Shown: positions 43,319 to 52,725 of the stretch, one piece after another
Numbering within the stretch: the stretch's first letter is position 1
Layout of the letters: every line of letters starts with the position of its first letter
DNA from: Candidatus Methylobacter oryzae
GTDB lineage: Bacteria; Pseudomonadota; Gammaproteobacteria; Methylococcales; Methylomonadaceae
DNA length: 64,000 nt
NCBI GenBank assembly: GCA_945861405.1
Contig: CAMAUL010000003.1
Coordinates: forward strand, 39,721-103,720
Reading direction: 5' to 3'
Made by a program: the position numbers and the translations under genes
The notes under the pieces: model-generated
The model's input: the letters and a program-made list of their open reading frames with translations, nothing else
The model's database searches: none
What the model was told of the DNA's origin: nothing

Positions 43319-45139
43319 ATGCACGCCGTATTAGAAAAAGTGACTAACGAAGTTACCCTGCGCAGCCTTGAAACGCGCTCAGCCTATCTGGCACGTGTTG
43401 ACGCGGCTGCTAAAAAAGAGCCGCATCGTGCCGAACTGGCTTGCGGCAATCTGGCTCACGCCTTTGCCGCTTGCGGAGCCGGAGAAAAAATCGATTTGAC
43501 CGGGCAGAAAAAAGCCAATATTGCGATTATCTCTGCTTATAACGATATGCTGTCGGCGCATGAACCTTATAAAGATGCGCCTGCATTGATTAAAGCTGCC
43601 ATCAAGGAAGCGGGCGGTGTGGCCCAGTTCGCAGGCGGCGTACCGGCCATGTGCGACGGCGTCACCCAAGGTCGCCCCGGCATGGAGCTGTCGTTGTTCA
43701 GCCGCGATGTGATTGCGATGGCTACGGCCGTGAGTTTAAGCCACAACATGTTTGACGGCGCGCTGTATTTAGGAGTTTGCGACAAGATTGTGCCGGGACT
43801 GCTGATCGGCGCTTTGAGTTTCGGCCATTTGCCCGCCGTGTTCGTACCGGCAGGTCCGATGCCCAGCGGCCTGCCCAATAAAGAAAAAGTGCGTATCCGC
43901 CAGCTTTACGCCGAAGGCAAAATCGACCGTAAAGAACTGCTGGAATCTGAGGCGGCATCCTATCACAGCGCGGGCACCTGCACGTTTTACGGCACCGCAA
44001 ACAGCAACCAGATGATGGTCGAGATTATGGGCTTGCATCTGCCGGGCAGTTCGTTCATCAACCCTTATACACCATTGCGCGATGAACTGACCAAAGCCGC
44101 AGCCAGACAGGTTTTAAAATTTACCGCGCTGGGCGATGATTTCCGCCCCATCGGGCATGTGATCGACGAAAAAGCGATTGTGAATGCAATCGTCGGCTTA
44201 TTGGCGACGGGCGGTTCCACCAATCACACCATCCATCTGGTCGCTATTGCACGGACTGCGGGCATCATCATCAACTGGGACGATTTCGACAAGCTTTCCA
44301 GGGCGGTGCCGTTGCTGACCCGCATTTACCCGAACGGACAGGCGGATATTAATCACTTTCAGGCCGCAGGCGGCATGGGCGTGTTGATTGCCGAACTGTT
44401 AAAAAACGGCCTTCTGCATGAAGATATTCTGACGATTGCAGATCAACGCGGCATGAAGAATTATGTACAAGAACCAAAATTGATTGACGGCAAGTTAACC
44501 TGGGAGCCTTGCCCGAAAGCCTCTTTGGATGCGGAAGTTATCAGCACCGTCGCCCAACCCTTTGCAGCCAGTGGCGGCTTGCATGTGATGCACGGCAATT
44601 TGGGGCGCGGCGTATCCAAAGTTTCCGCTGTAGCGGAAATACATCAGATCGTTGAAGCGCCTGCGATGGTGTTCGATGATCAGGATGACGTGGTTGCGGC
44701 CTTTAGACGCGGCGAAATGGAAAAAGATGTTATCGTGGTGCTGCGCTTCCAGGGGCCGAAATCCAACGGTATGCCCGAATTGCACAAATTAACGCCGCCG
44801 CTGGGCGTGTTGCAGGACAAGGGCTTCAAGGTCGCACTGGTGACCGATGGCCGGATGTCCGGCGCGTCGGGCAAGGTACCCTCAGCCATCCACATGTGCC
44901 CCGAGTGCGAAGAGGGCGGGCCGCTGGCGAAAGTACATACCGGCGACATCATCCGACTGAATACCCAAACCGGCGAAGTGAATGTGCTGGTAGACGCCGC
45001 TGAATTTGCCGCACGTATTCCGGTCGTCAATAGCGCCAAAGGCCACCATTTCGGCATGGGCCGCGAATTGTTCGGCGGTTTCCGTCTGGGTGCATCTTCT
45101 GCCGAAACCGGTGCCTGCAACCTGTTTGTTGCCGATTAA
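43319..45139 (+). CDS. edd: 6-phosphogluconate dehydratase
   Basis: Edd converts 6-phosphogluconate to 2-keto-3-deoxy-6-phosphogluconate in the Entner-Doudoroff pathway. The 606-aa protein belongs to the IlvD/Edd family with [4Fe-4S] ligands in [15 protein letters not shown] and [15 protein letters not shown], plus [15 protein letters not shown] and [19 protein letters not shown] use the ATG at 43319 with AAAGGAAC upstream. It lies between zwf and eda. Confidence 0.97.
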   Translation: MHAVLEKVTNEVTLRSLETRSAYLARVDAAAKKEPHRAELACGNLAHAFAACGAGEKIDLTGQKKANIAIISAYNDMLSAHEPYKDAPALIKAAIKEAGGVAQFAGGVPAMCDGVTQGRPGMELSLFSRDVIAMATAVSLSHNMFDGALYLGVCDKIVPGLLIGALSFGHLPAVFVPAGPMPSGLPNKEKVRIRQLYAEGKIDRKELLESEAASYHSAGTCTFYGTANSNQMMVEIMGLHLPGSSFINPYTPLRDELTKAAARQVLKFTALGDDFRPIGHVIDEKAIVNAIVGLLATGGSTNHTIHLVAIARTAGIIINWDDFDKLSRAVPLLTRIYPNGQADINHFQAAGGMGVLIAELLKNGLLHEDILTIADQRGMKNYVQEPKLIDGKLTWEPCPKASLDAEVISTVAQPFAASGGLHVMHGNLGRGVSKVSAVAEIHQIVEAPAMVFDDQDDVVAAFRRGEMEKDVIVVLRFQGPKSNGMPELHKLTPPLGVLQDKGFKVALVTDGRMSGASGKVPSAIHMCPECEEGGPLAKVHTGDIIRLNTQTGEVNVLVDAAEFAARIPVVNSAKGHHFGMGRELFGGFRLGASSAETGACNLFVAD

Positions 45140-45206
45140 TGTAACTGATCACCCTGATAGACACCGGATTTTGAACGTCATAAAACATGCAGTTTAGAGC
45201 GATAAG

Positions 45207-45268
45207 GTTCAAAGCCAGCTTTGAACTCCGACATCCACGTTTTCTGGAGTCCAAAGCTGGCTTTGGAC
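45207..45268. repeat. CAAAGCCAGCTTTG double-hairpin repeat, copy 2
   Basis: GTTCAAAGCCAGCTTTGAAC, a spacer with CTCCGACATCCACG, then GTCCAAAGCTGGCTTTGGAC. The two palindromes are swapped relative to the copy at 14196 (GG/CC versus GA/TC variants). It separates edd from eda. Confidence 0.9.
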
Positions 45269-45344
45269 ATTTCAAAATCGGCTTTGCGATTTAATAAGGT
45301 GTGAGTAGTTGCCGATTAATAACTATAAAAATTAAGGTAAAACA

Positions 45345-45995
45345 ATGACTCAAAATAACTGGAAAATTCAACCCAACATTATTTTAAACACTTGCCCGGT
45401 GATGCCCGTGATGGTCATCCAGGATCTGGACGATGCCGTTCCTCTGGCGCAGGCCTTGGTCGCAGGCGGCATTAAAGTGCTGGAAATAACGCTACGCACC
45501 CCAATAGCGCTGGATGCGATCAGACTTATCAGCAGGAAAGTCAAAGACGCCATCGTCGGCGCAGGCACTATCACCACGCCCGAACAATTAAAGGCGGCGG
45601 AAGATGCGGGCGCTGTGTTTGCGATTAGCCCCGGCTTAACGCCGAGGCTTTTAGCCGCCGCCCAAGCCGGAAATATCGCGCTGATCCCTGGCATAGCCAC
45701 GCTGTCGGAACTGATGCTGGGCATGGAGTATGGGCTGGATCATTTCAAATTCTTCCCGGCCGAAGCGGCGGGCGGCATACCGATGCTAAAATCCATCGCG
45801 GGGCCTGTCCCCCAAGTGACTTTCTGCCCGACCGGCGGCATTTCGCCGGAAAATTACAACAGTTATTTACAGCTAAGCAATGTCGCCTGCGTCGGCGGAT
45901 CATGGCTGGCGCCTGCGGATGTGGTAAAATCAAAAAACTGGGCTAAGGTTACCGAATTGGCAAAACAAGCCATAGACCGTGCTGTTTCGGTTTGA
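45345..45995 (+). CDS. eda: KDPG aldolase
   Basis: Eda splits 2-keto-3-deoxy-6-phosphogluconate to pyruvate and glyceraldehyde 3-phosphate. The 216-aa class I aldolase shows MPVMVIQDLDDAVPLAQALV, GIKVLEITLRTPIALDAIR with the catalytic Glu, IVGAGTITTPEQL, and HFKFFPAEAAGG, whose Lys forms the Schiff base. It completes zwf-edd-eda. The order suggests one regulated unit despite the repeats between genes. Confidence 0.97.
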   Translation: MTQNNWKIQPNIILNTCPVMPVMVIQDLDDAVPLAQALVAGGIKVLEITLRTPIALDAIRLISRKVKDAIVGAGTITTPEQLKAAEDAGAVFAISPGLTPRLLAAAQAGNIALIPGIATLSELMLGMEYGLDHFKFFPAEAAGGIPMLKSIAGPVPQVTFCPTGGISPENYNSYLQLSNVACVGGSWLAPADVVKSKNWAKVTELAKQAIDRAVSV

Positions 45996-46145
45996 GTTTA
46001 TTCTTTGCGGAAATGAAAGATATTTTTACTGTATTAAGTGAACACCCTTTAAAATATAACCAAGATTAATTACGCAATCGGCTAGTTAACACTTTAATAG
46101 CCATTTGATGACGCTACAGACCCTGTTACAAAACCGAGAAAACCC

Positions 46146-47447
46146 ATGACTAAACAGCGCAGTGTTACCTTAAATGAGGAAACTCAAGCTTTATGCGAGT
46201 TACCAATTTTATCTGGGACTATTGGCCCCGATGTAGTGGACATTCAAACGCTATATCAAAAAACTGGCATGTTTACCTATGACCCCGGTTTTACCTCAAC
46301 AGCCAGTTGCAGCTCATCGATAACCTATATAGATGGTGAAAAAGGGATACTGCTGTATCGTGGCTACCCTATCGAGCAACTTGCGGAACATTGCACTTTT
46401 TTGGAAGTTTGCTACCTGCTGCTGAATGGCGAATTGCCCAGCCCTGATGAGATGCAGCAGTTCGAAGGCACTATAACCATGCACACAATGGTGCATGATC
46501 AACTGACTAACTTTTTCAAAGGCTTTCGCCGCGATGCCCACCCGATGGCTATTATGGTTGCTGTGGTCGGCGCATTGTCAGCGTTTTATCATGATGCATT
46601 GGACATAAAATCCAAAAAAGATCGCGACCTGAGCGCCATCCGCCTGATTGCCAAAGTGCCGACCATCGTCGCGATGTGTCATAAATACAGCACCGGCTTG
46701 CCGTTTATGTATCCGCAAAACAAGCTCAGTTATGTCGAGAACTTTATGCGCATGATGCTGGGTACGCCTTGCGATGACTTCGTGCCCAACCCTGTATTGG
46801 TTAAAGCGCTGGACAGAATCCTGATCCTTCATGCCGATCACGAACAAAATGCCTCGACCTCGACAGTGCGTTTGGCAGGCTCCAGCGGCGCTAATCCTTA
46901 CGCCTGCATTACTGCCGGGATTGCCTGCCTTTGGGGAGCCGCCCACGGCGGTGCTAATGAAGCCGTGCTCAATATGTTGGAAGAGATTGACGATGTGTCT
47001 AATATCACTAAATTCATCAACAAAGCCAAGGACAAAAACGACTCGTTCAGACTGATGGGCTTCGGTCATCGGGTTTATAAAAATTATGACCCGCGCGCCA
47101 AATTAATGCGTGAAACCTGTCATGAAGTGCTCACAGAACTCGGCCTGCATGATGACAAGATATTTAAACTGGCCCTGGAACTGGAGCGTATTGCTCTTGA
47201 AGATGAGTATTTCATCGAGAAAAAACTCTACCCGAATGTCGATTATTATTCCGGTATCGTACTGCATGCCTTAGGCATACCTACCAATATGTTTACCGCG
47301 ATGTTTGCAATGGGTAGAACCGTCGGCTGGATTTCCCATTGGGATGAAATGATAGCGGATCCTGAGCAAAAAATTGGCCGACCAAGGCAGCTTTATACCG
47401 GCGCGGCAAAGCGCGATATACCGCCGCAGCATATTAAGCGGGGTTAA
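46146..47447 (+). CDS. gltA: Citrate synthase (type II, hexameric class)
   Basis: GltA condenses acetyl-CoA and oxaloacetate to citrate. The 433-aa protein has an N-terminal small domain ([20 protein letters not shown]), [35 protein letters not shown] with a catalytic His, [18 protein letters not shown], and [15 protein letters not shown]; the catalytic Asp region is WISHWDEMI. It follows eda by 150 bases in the same direction, linking the Entner-Doudoroff output to the TCA cycle. Confidence 0.97.
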   Translation: MTKQRSVTLNEETQALCELPILSGTIGPDVVDIQTLYQKTGMFTYDPGFTSTASCSSSITYIDGEKGILLYRGYPIEQLAEHCTFLEVCYLLLNGELPSPDEMQQFEGTITMHTMVHDQLTNFFKGFRRDAHPMAIMVAVVGALSAFYHDALDIKSKKDRDLSAIRLIAKVPTIVAMCHKYSTGLPFMYPQNKLSYVENFMRMMLGTPCDDFVPNPVLVKALDRILILHADHEQNASTSTVRLAGSSGANPYACITAGIACLWGAAHGGANEAVLNMLEEIDDVSNITKFINKAKDKNDSFRLMGFGHRVYKNYDPRAKLMRETCHEVLTELGLHDDKIFKLALELERIALEDEYFIEKKLYPNVDYYSGIVLHALGIPTNMFTAMFAMGRTVGWISHWDEMIADPEQKIGRPRQLYTGAAKRDIPPQHIKRG

Positions 47448-47462
47448 GACCCATACTCTTGA

Positions 47463-47485
47463 ATCCCGGCAAAGATAGCCGGGAT
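47463..47485. terminator. Possible terminator hairpin after gltA
   Basis: ATCCCGGC-AAAGATA-GCCGGGAT is a perfect 8-bp GC-rich stem between the convergent gltA and esterase genes. There is no strong T-run after it on either strand, so intrinsic termination is uncertain. Confidence 0.5.
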
Positions 47486-47517
47486 AATTAATGTGCGTTA
47501 AAACCGCAAGCCATACA

Positions 47518-48189
47518 TCATTTAAAAATCGAATTCATAAACGCTGAAATGTGTTCGATTTCTTCGCCGCAAAGGCTATGTTCCATTACATAATCATGCC
47601 ATTCGACTGCATAGTCCATCGACTTTAGCGTATCACACGCGGCCTTGCCGGATTCGACCGCTACGACGGGATCGATGATGCCGTGAGCCATAAATATCGG
47701 CGCGGCATGGTTGGCCGCTGAACGCTCGGTTTTTAACTGCTCAACAGTCGGCAAGTAAGTCGACAGCGCGACAATTCCGGCCAATTGGTGCTGATACTTT
47801 AATCCGGCATGAAGTGCAATCACGCCTCCCTGAGAAAATCCGGCCAACAAGATATGTGTCGATGGAATGCCTGAGTCAATTTCCCGTTGGATCAGCGGTT
47901 CAATCAAGTCGGCTGACTGGTAGATTCCGTCAATATCGACGCGGCGTTCCAGCGCCATCTCCAATATATCGTACCAGGAACGCATCGACATGCCGCCGTT
48001 AATGGTGACCGGCTGAATCGGCGCATTGGGGAAGATGAAATGGATATTGGCTTTGGCGGTTAAATGCAGCTCGGGAACCAGCCCTTCAAAATCATGGCCG
48101 TCCGCGCCTAAGCCGTGCAGCCAAATCACCGAATATTTATGCTCTGCTTCAGGCAGTATTTCGATGGTGCTCAATTGCATGGAATTCAT
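47518..48189 (-). CDS. Carboxylesterase / phospholipase-like alpha/beta hydrolase
   Basis: The 223-aa protein belongs to the carboxylesterase/acyl-protein thioesterase family (abhydrolase_2). SVIWLHGLGADGHDFEGLVP holds the oxyanion loop, ILLAGFSQGGVIALHAGL the nucleophile Ser, and IFMAHGIIDPVV the Asp; the His is in the C-terminal WHDYVMEHSLCGEE segment. The ATG at 48189 has GGAG upstream. The physiological ester substrate is not predictable. Confidence 0.93.
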   Translation of the reverse strand: MNSMQLSTIEILPEAEHKYSVIWLHGLGADGHDFEGLVPELHLTAKANIHFIFPNAPIQPVTINGGMSMRSWYDILEMALERRVDIDGIYQSADLIEPLIQREIDSGIPSTHILLAGFSQGGVIALHAGLKYQHQLAGIVALSTYLPTVEQLKTERSAANHAAPIFMAHGIIDPVVAVESGKAACDTLKSMDYAVEWHDYVMEHSLCGEEIEHISAFMNSIFK

Positions 48190-48205
48190 AAGTTCTCCAA
48201 GAGGG

Positions 48206-48619
48206 TTAATGCCAGGGATTACCGTCAAATTTCGGCAAATCAGGATTCATATAGTCCCACGGCTGGGCATCGGCCACCCATATGTCTTTTTGCGGGTGGA
48301 AGATGCCGGGATCGTCAAGAGTCGCCGCAGCAACCGGTCGTATTTTGGTAAAAGTGCTGTTTCTGCCGAACAGCGAGGTTCCGCACTCAGGGCAAAAACC
48401 GCGATAAACCGTGTTGCCGCTGACCGCAATGGTTGCATATTCCTTATAGTTGCCGGTGATGGCCAGGGTTGATGCCGGAACAAATAGGCCTGCAAAATAG
48501 GGCGCGCCTATCGCTTTCTGGCAGGTTCGGCAATGGCAGTTGAAACCGCCGATGGGTTCGGCCGATATTTCATATCTGACCGAGCCGCAAAGGCAGCCGC
48601 CGGTAATGGGGAATTTCAT
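48206..48619 (-). CDS. GFA-domain (DUF636) zinc protein
   Basis: The 137-aa protein has the GFA/CENP-V zinc fold: GGCLCGSVRYEISAEP and NCHCRTCQKAIGAPY, then RGFCPECGTSLF, whose cysteines bind two zinc ions. Some homologues are called glutathione-dependent formaldehyde-activating enzyme, but that function is disputed for most members. AAGGAG lies before the ATG at 48619. It is 16 bases upstream of the esterase gene on the same strand. Confidence 0.9.
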   Translation of the reverse strand: MKFPITGGCLCGSVRYEISAEPIGGFNCHCRTCQKAIGAPYFAGLFVPASTLAITGNYKEYATIAVSGNTVYRGFCPECGTSLFGRNSTFTKIRPVAAATLDDPGIFHPQKDIWVADAQPWDYMNPDLPKFDGNPWH

Positions 48620-48727
48620 ATTTTTCTCCTTCGACTGCATGGATGCAGGAGCAATTGCCGAGAGGGATTTACCGACAAATCTGAGTACAATAGAGCGAAC
48701 CTAGTTTAACAACACCAATCATAGCCT

Positions 48728-49042
48728 ATGCTGGACGATCTTATTTTAATAGCTTTATTGCTGTGCGCATACCTGTATTGGTTTAATGGGCAACAGGCGA
48801 AGGAGATTGCGCTTAAAGCGGTCAGGGCACACTGCCTGAATCTGGACGTGCAAATGCTCGATGAGTATGTCGCCTTAAGCGGCATCCGGCTGAAAAGGGA
48901 GCCGACCGGAAAAATACGCCTGCGCCGGACATTTTTGTTTGAATTTTCTTCAACCGGAAATGAGCGCTATAACGGGGTTTGTATAATGGTGGGGAAGCGG
49001 GTCGAATCCATTCAGATGGAGCCGTACCGGATTGACGACTGA
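48728..49042 (+). CDS. DUF3301 family protein
   Basis: The 104-aa protein starts with a membrane segment (DDLILIALLLCAYLYWF) followed by AKEIALKAVRAHCLNLDVQM, LDEYVALSGIRLKREPTGKI and RLRRTFLFEFSSTGNERYNG, the pattern of DUF3301, small inner-membrane-anchored proteins of gammaproteobacteria. Function is unknown. It is divergent from the GFA gene. Confidence 0.9.
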   Translation: MLDDLILIALLLCAYLYWFNGQQAKEIALKAVRAHCLNLDVQMLDEYVALSGIRLKREPTGKIRLRRTFLFEFSSTGNERYNGVCIMVGKRVESIQMEPYRIDD

Positions 49043-49043
49043 A

Positions 49044-49083
49044 GGGATGCAGGAGGTAGAGCAACGCAGGGAGCAGTTGCCGA
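49044..49083. repeat. GGATGCAGGAGGTAGAGCAACGC repeat, copies near 48.6-49.1 kb
   Basis: GGATGCAGGAGGTAGAGCAA continuing CGCAGGGAGCAGTTGCCGATG recurs at 52541-52588 and inverted inside the MITE at 10307-10438; a shortened form (GACTGCATGGATGCAGGAGC) lies at 48632-48660. It is a dispersed non-coding repeat directly after the DUF3301 stop. Confidence 0.82.
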
Positions 49084-49134
49084 TGAGTCTTGAAGAAATG
49101 TTTTTATTCTAGAAAAGCATTTCGTCCACGAAAA

Positions 49135-49260
49135 CCACAAAAAGCACGAAAATTTTCAAAAATATACCAAGGCTCTCCTGAGTTTAACGAAGGGCTGTAG
49201 GCTATCACCCAACCGGCCTGCAACATATTGATTTTTTGTGTCTTTCGTGTTTTTCGTGGA
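49135..49260. repeat. TCCACGAAAA...TTTTCGTGGA long inverted repeat
   Basis: TCCACGAAAACCACAAAAAG with CACGAAAA on the left is mirrored by GTGTCTTTCGTGTTTTTCGT continuing GGA on the right, with about 70 unrelated bases between. Same family as 20804-20877. It lies before the zinc-ribbon gene. Confidence 0.82.
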
Positions 49261-49297
49261 TAAATTGCGGCTTTTTTAGGTTTATTGTGGAGGATAT

Positions 49298-49585
49298 ATG
49301 AATAAATGTTCAGTGTGCGGTCATCCGCGTAACGACCAAGATATGAAATGCCCTGAGTGCGGCAGTTTCTACTCAAAAATTGCCGAGATTATTGCCGAAC
49401 AGGAAGCACTGGAGGAAATGCAAACATTGCGTGGGCGATGCAAAAGAATCCTTGCCTCGGATGAGGTTAGGCTGGCATTGCTGGAAGAATTGAAACAGAT
49501 GTGGGCGGGGCTGACTAAAACAGGCGTATTTGCGCTTTTTGTGATTTTCGTCTTCGTGTTTGCGTTGATCGTTTCTGTTTTGTAG
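49298..49585 (+). CDS. Zinc-ribbon protein with C-terminal membrane anchor
   Basis: The 95-aa protein has an N-terminal zinc ribbon (CSVCGHPRNDQDMKCPECGSFY), a charged helix (IAEIIAEQEALEEMQTLRGR), and a C-terminal transmembrane segment (FALFVIFVFVFALIVSVL). It would be tail-anchored with its zinc ribbon in the cytoplasm. TGGAGG precedes the ATG. No named family beyond the ribbon; role unknown. Confidence 0.8.
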   Translation: MNKCSVCGHPRNDQDMKCPECGSFYSKIAEIIAEQEALEEMQTLRGRCKRILASDEVRLALLEELKQMWAGLTKTGVFALFVIFVFVFALIVSVL

Positions 49586-49613
49586 GTCGGGCAACTGCTT
49601 TTCGTTGCCCGAC
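49586..49613. terminator. Hairpin between convergent genes (GTCGGGCAAC palindrome)
   Basis: GTCGGGCAAC and GTTGCCCGAC form a perfect 10-bp stem around TGCTTTTC, starting directly after the zinc-ribbon stop and before the 3' end of fdxA on the other strand. It may serve as a bidirectional terminator or be a REP-like repeat; a degenerate relative lies near 11256-11284. Confidence 0.65.
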
Positions 49614-49641
49614 AATACGATTAAAACCAGCCGCAAACGGG

Positions 49642-49965
49642 TTATTTTTCCAGCAACTTGAGCTTGTCTTCTTTCCCGTTCCACTCATCCGCATCGGGCA
49701 AAGCCGGCTTTACGTCCGTAATGACAGGCCATTGCTTGGCCAGTTCGGCATTTAACGCAATGAAGCCTTCCTGTCCTTCCGGCAATTCATCTTCTGCGAA
49801 AATTGCGTTAGCAGGACATTCCGGCTCGCATAACGTGCAGTCAATACACTCATCAGGATCGATAACCAGAAAGTTAGGGCCTTCATGAAAGCAATCGACA
49901 GGGCAAACATCTACACAATCAGTAAATTTGCATTTAATACAGTTTTCAGTGACGACAAAAGCCAT
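49642..49965 (-). CDS. fdxA: Seven-iron ferredoxin FdxA
   Basis: The 107-aa protein is the [3Fe-4S][4Fe-4S] ferredoxin of the FdxA/FdI type. The N-terminal motif [20 protein letters not shown] has the ligands of the [3Fe-4S] and part of the [4Fe-4S] cluster, and [14 protein letters not shown] the second set; the C-terminal extension of about 45 residues is typical. It is a general electron carrier and in diazotrophs may also donate to nitrogenase-related reductases. Confidence 0.96.
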   Translation of the reverse strand: MAFVVTENCIKCKFTDCVDVCPVDCFHEGPNFLVIDPDECIDCTLCEPECPANAIFAEDELPEGQEGFIALNAELAKQWPVITDVKPALPDADEWNGKEDKLKLLEK

Positions 49966-50109
49966 AATTATTACCAGGAAAGTTGATTTTTAATTTAGGG
50001 CGCTATTCTAGCAGAAAGCATTGCACGATTGAATGCCGAGTTTGTTAAAGCCATTATTTAGCTAAGAGGTAATTGTGATTTCGCCAAGGGGACAAGGACT
50101 TGGTGAAAC

Positions 50110-50796
50110 TTAGTTTGCACTTGCCGAATTAAATAAAGACAAAAACAGGCCTTTTTCGCCGCTGATTTTTCGTTTTTGGGTGTTTTTTAAAGCCAGCCTT
50201 GCTTCGGCTTTAAGCTGGTTGTCGGCATAAGGTTGTTCAGTACGCACCGGAGCTGCCGCTGCCCGTTCAAAATAAAGCGCCGCATCTTTGGGCTTGTTAT
50301 GTAGCAACAGAAATTCGCCATAGAAATAGTTGGCATCAATGCCATCAGGATTGATTTTAAGTGCGGTTTCCAACATTTGTTGGGCGGCATTGTCATCGCC
50401 AAATGCGACCGGCCATTTCGGTGCCATGTAATAAAGCGTACCTAAGGTCACATAAGCCGACCCGCTCATGGCTGCCGGATTGATTTTAATGGCTTTGATC
50501 AGCAAATCACGCGCCTCATGAATGGCGCTGAGCGCAGAAAAAGCATCTTGGTGATCGGCGTAAGTCGCCTTGACCACGGCCTGCCAAAAAATAGGTTCGG
50601 CGGCGTTCGGGTATTGCCGAGCTAAACCCGTGGCTTTATCGAGCAGCTGAACCAAAGCAGGCCCCTGTTTGCTTTTGGGCGTATTGTAATAAATAGATGC
50701 CCACTCAGCCTCAATGTTTCTTAAAGAATCATCCAGGCTCTCCGCAAGACATTGAACCGACAGTAGCAATAAAACAACAAAAGTTAATTTTCTCAT
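50110..50796 (-). CDS. Periplasmic TPR-like protein
   Basis: The 228-aa protein has a signal peptide (MRKLTFVVLLLLSVQCLA, read from the ATG at 50796) and a helical-repeat body: YPNAAEPIFWQAVVKATYAD, ARDLLIKAIKINPAAMSGSA, MLETALKINPDGIDANYFYG and ALYFERAAAAPVRTEQ. TPR repeats mediate protein contacts; the family resembles TRAP-associated or outer-membrane assembly TPR proteins but I cannot name it. The CYTH gene lies just upstream on the same strand. Confidence 0.82.
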   Translation of the reverse strand: MRKLTFVVLLLLSVQCLAESLDDSLRNIEAEWASIYYNTPKSKQGPALVQLLDKATGLARQYPNAAEPIFWQAVVKATYADHQDAFSALSAIHEARDLLIKAIKINPAAMSGSAYVTLGTLYYMAPKWPVAFGDDNAAQQMLETALKINPDGIDANYFYGEFLLLHNKPKDAALYFERAAAAPVRTEQPYADNQLKAEARLALKNTQKRKISGEKGLFLSLFNSASAN

Positions 50797-50847
50797 GCGA
50801 GAAATATAGAACAAGACTCATAATATTTCAATAGGTGACTGAAATAT

Positions 50848-51324
50848 TTAATCTTCACGCCATTCAGAATACGAATGTATCGCCAGATTGTTGTTGTAAT
50901 AACGCAAATCACCGGTAACTTCCTCACCTAACCAAGGCGGTTTTGAAAAAGCTTGCCCTGTTTCGTCCAGCTCAATTTCAGCGACTATCAAGCCCTGATT
51001 GTCACCCTCAAACTCATCTATTTCCCAAAGATGACCGTCATCAGTGACGAAATGACGGTTTTTTTCGATTAACGGTTTTCGGCAAAGATTGTTTAATATC
51101 TCGTCTGCATCCTCCATCGGAATTTCATATTCATATTCATGCCGGTGGGTACCGATAGTCGCCGTTTTAATATTCAGCCACGCATGGTCATCGCTGATGC
51201 GCACCCTGATTGAGCTGGTTGCCTGGGAGCTTAAATAGCCTTGCCGGTATTTTACCGAGTGACTGATGTGCTTGCGCCAATCGTCGGTGGCGAGCAAAAA
51301 TTTATGTTCTATCTCTATAGCCAT
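50848..51324 (-). CDS. CYTH-domain triphosphatase-like protein
   Basis: The 158-aa protein starts MAIEIEHKFLLATDDWRKHI; EIEHKF is the ExExK signature of the CYTH/triphosphate tunnel fold. Further tunnel residues are seen in SIRVRISDDHAWLNIKT, EYEYEIPMEDA and LIVAEIELDE. Bacterial members such as the Nitrosomonas enzyme hydrolyse tripolyphosphate. AAGGAAC precedes the ATG at 51324, which rules out the longer track start. Confidence 0.93.
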   Translation of the reverse strand: MAIEIEHKFLLATDDWRKHISHSVKYRQGYLSSQATSSIRVRISDDHAWLNIKTATIGTHRHEYEYEIPMEDADEILNNLCRKPLIEKNRHFVTDDGHLWEIDEFEGDNQGLIVAEIELDETGQAFSKPPWLGEEVTGDLRYYNNNLAIHSYSEWRED

Positions 51325-51587
51325 GATTTTGTTCCTTACAGTGGCTGTGGACGCCGCAACAATAGCGGCTAAAATATATGCCATTTTATCAGGCCGAGTC
51401 CTATGCTTTATTCGCAATTCCTGCTTAAATACACGGTCATATCGGGTCGCGTCAATGACATCGGTTCGGCGGCTGTTATAATATCAAAGCTCTGGGATCG
51501 GTAACCTGGACACTAATTCTACTTTAGCCGCGACTGCTCTTGGCAGTCTTGGCATACACATCAACCCTGACGATAAAGAGGAACGCA

Positions 51588-52520
51588 ATGAGTGCATTAA
51601 TATGTGGGTCTATGGCTTACGACACTATCATGGTTTTTCATGATAAATTCAAACATCACATTTTGCCGGAAAAAATCCACATCCTGAATGTCTCGTTCCT
51701 GGTGCCGGTGATGCGGCGCGAATACGGCGGTTGCGCAGGCAACATTGCTTACAATCTGAAACTGCTGGGCGAAGAACCGTTAACCATGGCCACCGTCGGG
51801 CACGATTTTGAACCGTATGCCCAATGGATGGCGCAGAACCAGTTATCCAGCGAGTTTATCAAGATTCTGGACAACAGCTATACCGGCCAAGCCTACATCA
51901 CCACCGACGAAGAAGCCAACCAGATTACCGCTTTCCACCCCGGCGCGATGAATTCGTCGCACTTAAATTCAGTGCCGACCGACCGGAAAATCAGCATAGG
52001 CATCGTGTCTCCTGATGGCAAGGAAGGTATGCAATTGCATGCCGAGCAGTTTGCAGAGCTGGATATACCGTTTATTTTCGATCCGGGCCAGGGCATGCCT
52101 ATGTTTAACGGCGAGGAACTGCTCAAGTTTATCGATCAGGCAACCTGGGTAACCTTGAATGACTATGAGTCCGAGTTAATGCAGGAACGTACCGGCTTAT
52201 CGCTGGAACAAATGGCTGCGCGGGTTGAAGCGCTGATTATTACTTTGGGCGGTAAAGGGTCTCAAATTTACACTCACGGCGAATGCATCACCATTCCTGC
52301 GGCAAAACCTAAAGCGATACTTGATCCGACAGGCTGCGGCGACTCCTATCGTGCAGGACTTTTATACGGCCTGATGAATGAATTGGGCTGGGAAGTGACC
52401 GGCAGGGTTGCCTCGTTGATGGGCGCGATTAAAATCGAAAATAACGGCACCCAGAATCATTCGTTCGATATGGAGTCTTTCAAGCTGCGATACCGCGAGA
52501 ATTTCGGTTCTTCGTTTTAA
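51588..52520 (+). CDS. PfkB-family sugar or nucleoside kinase
   Basis: The 310-aa protein matches the ribokinase/PfkB family. It has REYGGCAGNIAYNLKLLGEE for substrate binding, the DYESELMQERTG segment, ITLGGKGSQIYTHGE, and the catalytic DPTGCGDSYRAGLLYGLMNE with the base Asp. It is most like enzymes annotated as adenosine kinase, phosphorylating adenosine to AMP, but a sugar substrate is possible. The ATG at 51588 has AAGAGGAAC upstream. Confidence 0.9.
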   Translation: MSALICGSMAYDTIMVFHDKFKHHILPEKIHILNVSFLVPVMRREYGGCAGNIAYNLKLLGEEPLTMATVGHDFEPYAQWMAQNQLSSEFIKILDNSYTGQAYITTDEEANQITAFHPGAMNSSHLNSVPTDRKISIGIVSPDGKEGMQLHAEQFAELDIPFIFDPGQGMPMFNGEELLKFIDQATWVTLNDYESELMQERTGLSLEQMAARVEALIITLGGKGSQIYTHGECITIPAAKPKAILDPTGCGDSYRAGLLYGLMNELGWEVTGRVASLMGAIKIENNGTQNHSFDMESFKLRYRENFGSSF

Positions 52521-52540
52521 AAAAGCATGTTAGAAAAATA

Positions 52541-52588
52541 CGACTGCATGGATGCAGGAGGTAGAGCAGCGCAGGAGCAGTTGCCGAG
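52541..52588. repeat. GGATGCAGGAGGTAGAGCA repeat, fullest copy
   Basis: CGACTGCATGGATGCAGGAG continuing GTAGAGCAGCGCAGGAGCAG and TTGCCGAG. The same sequence appears at 49044-49083, 48632-48660 and inverted at 10380-10420. It is joined directly to the next repeat at 52588. Confidence 0.85.
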
Positions 52589-52689
52589 AACACGGATGAC
52601 GCAGATTTTGGCTGATAAACGCGGATAAAAAATCCTATAAATCCGTCTAATCTGCGTCATCTGCGTCATCTGCGTCATCTGCGTTCTAT
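52588..52689. repeat. ATCTGCGTCATCTGCGTTC repeat with 9-bp tandem units
   Basis: The left side GAACACGGATGACGCAGATT is mirrored by a right side in which TCTGCGTCA is repeated three times before TCTGCGTTCTAT. This is a member of the family at 17732 and 57633, with a local tandem expansion (period 9). It precedes mazG. Confidence 0.88.
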
Positions 52690-52725
52690 TATTAATAGCC
52701 TACAACTGTTGAGTAACTGATATTC

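Noticed and set aside
44210-44240. edd segment TNHTIHL resembling the HTIPGD element
   Set aside because: This is the normal conserved Edd/IlvD motif; the DNA does not match the element.
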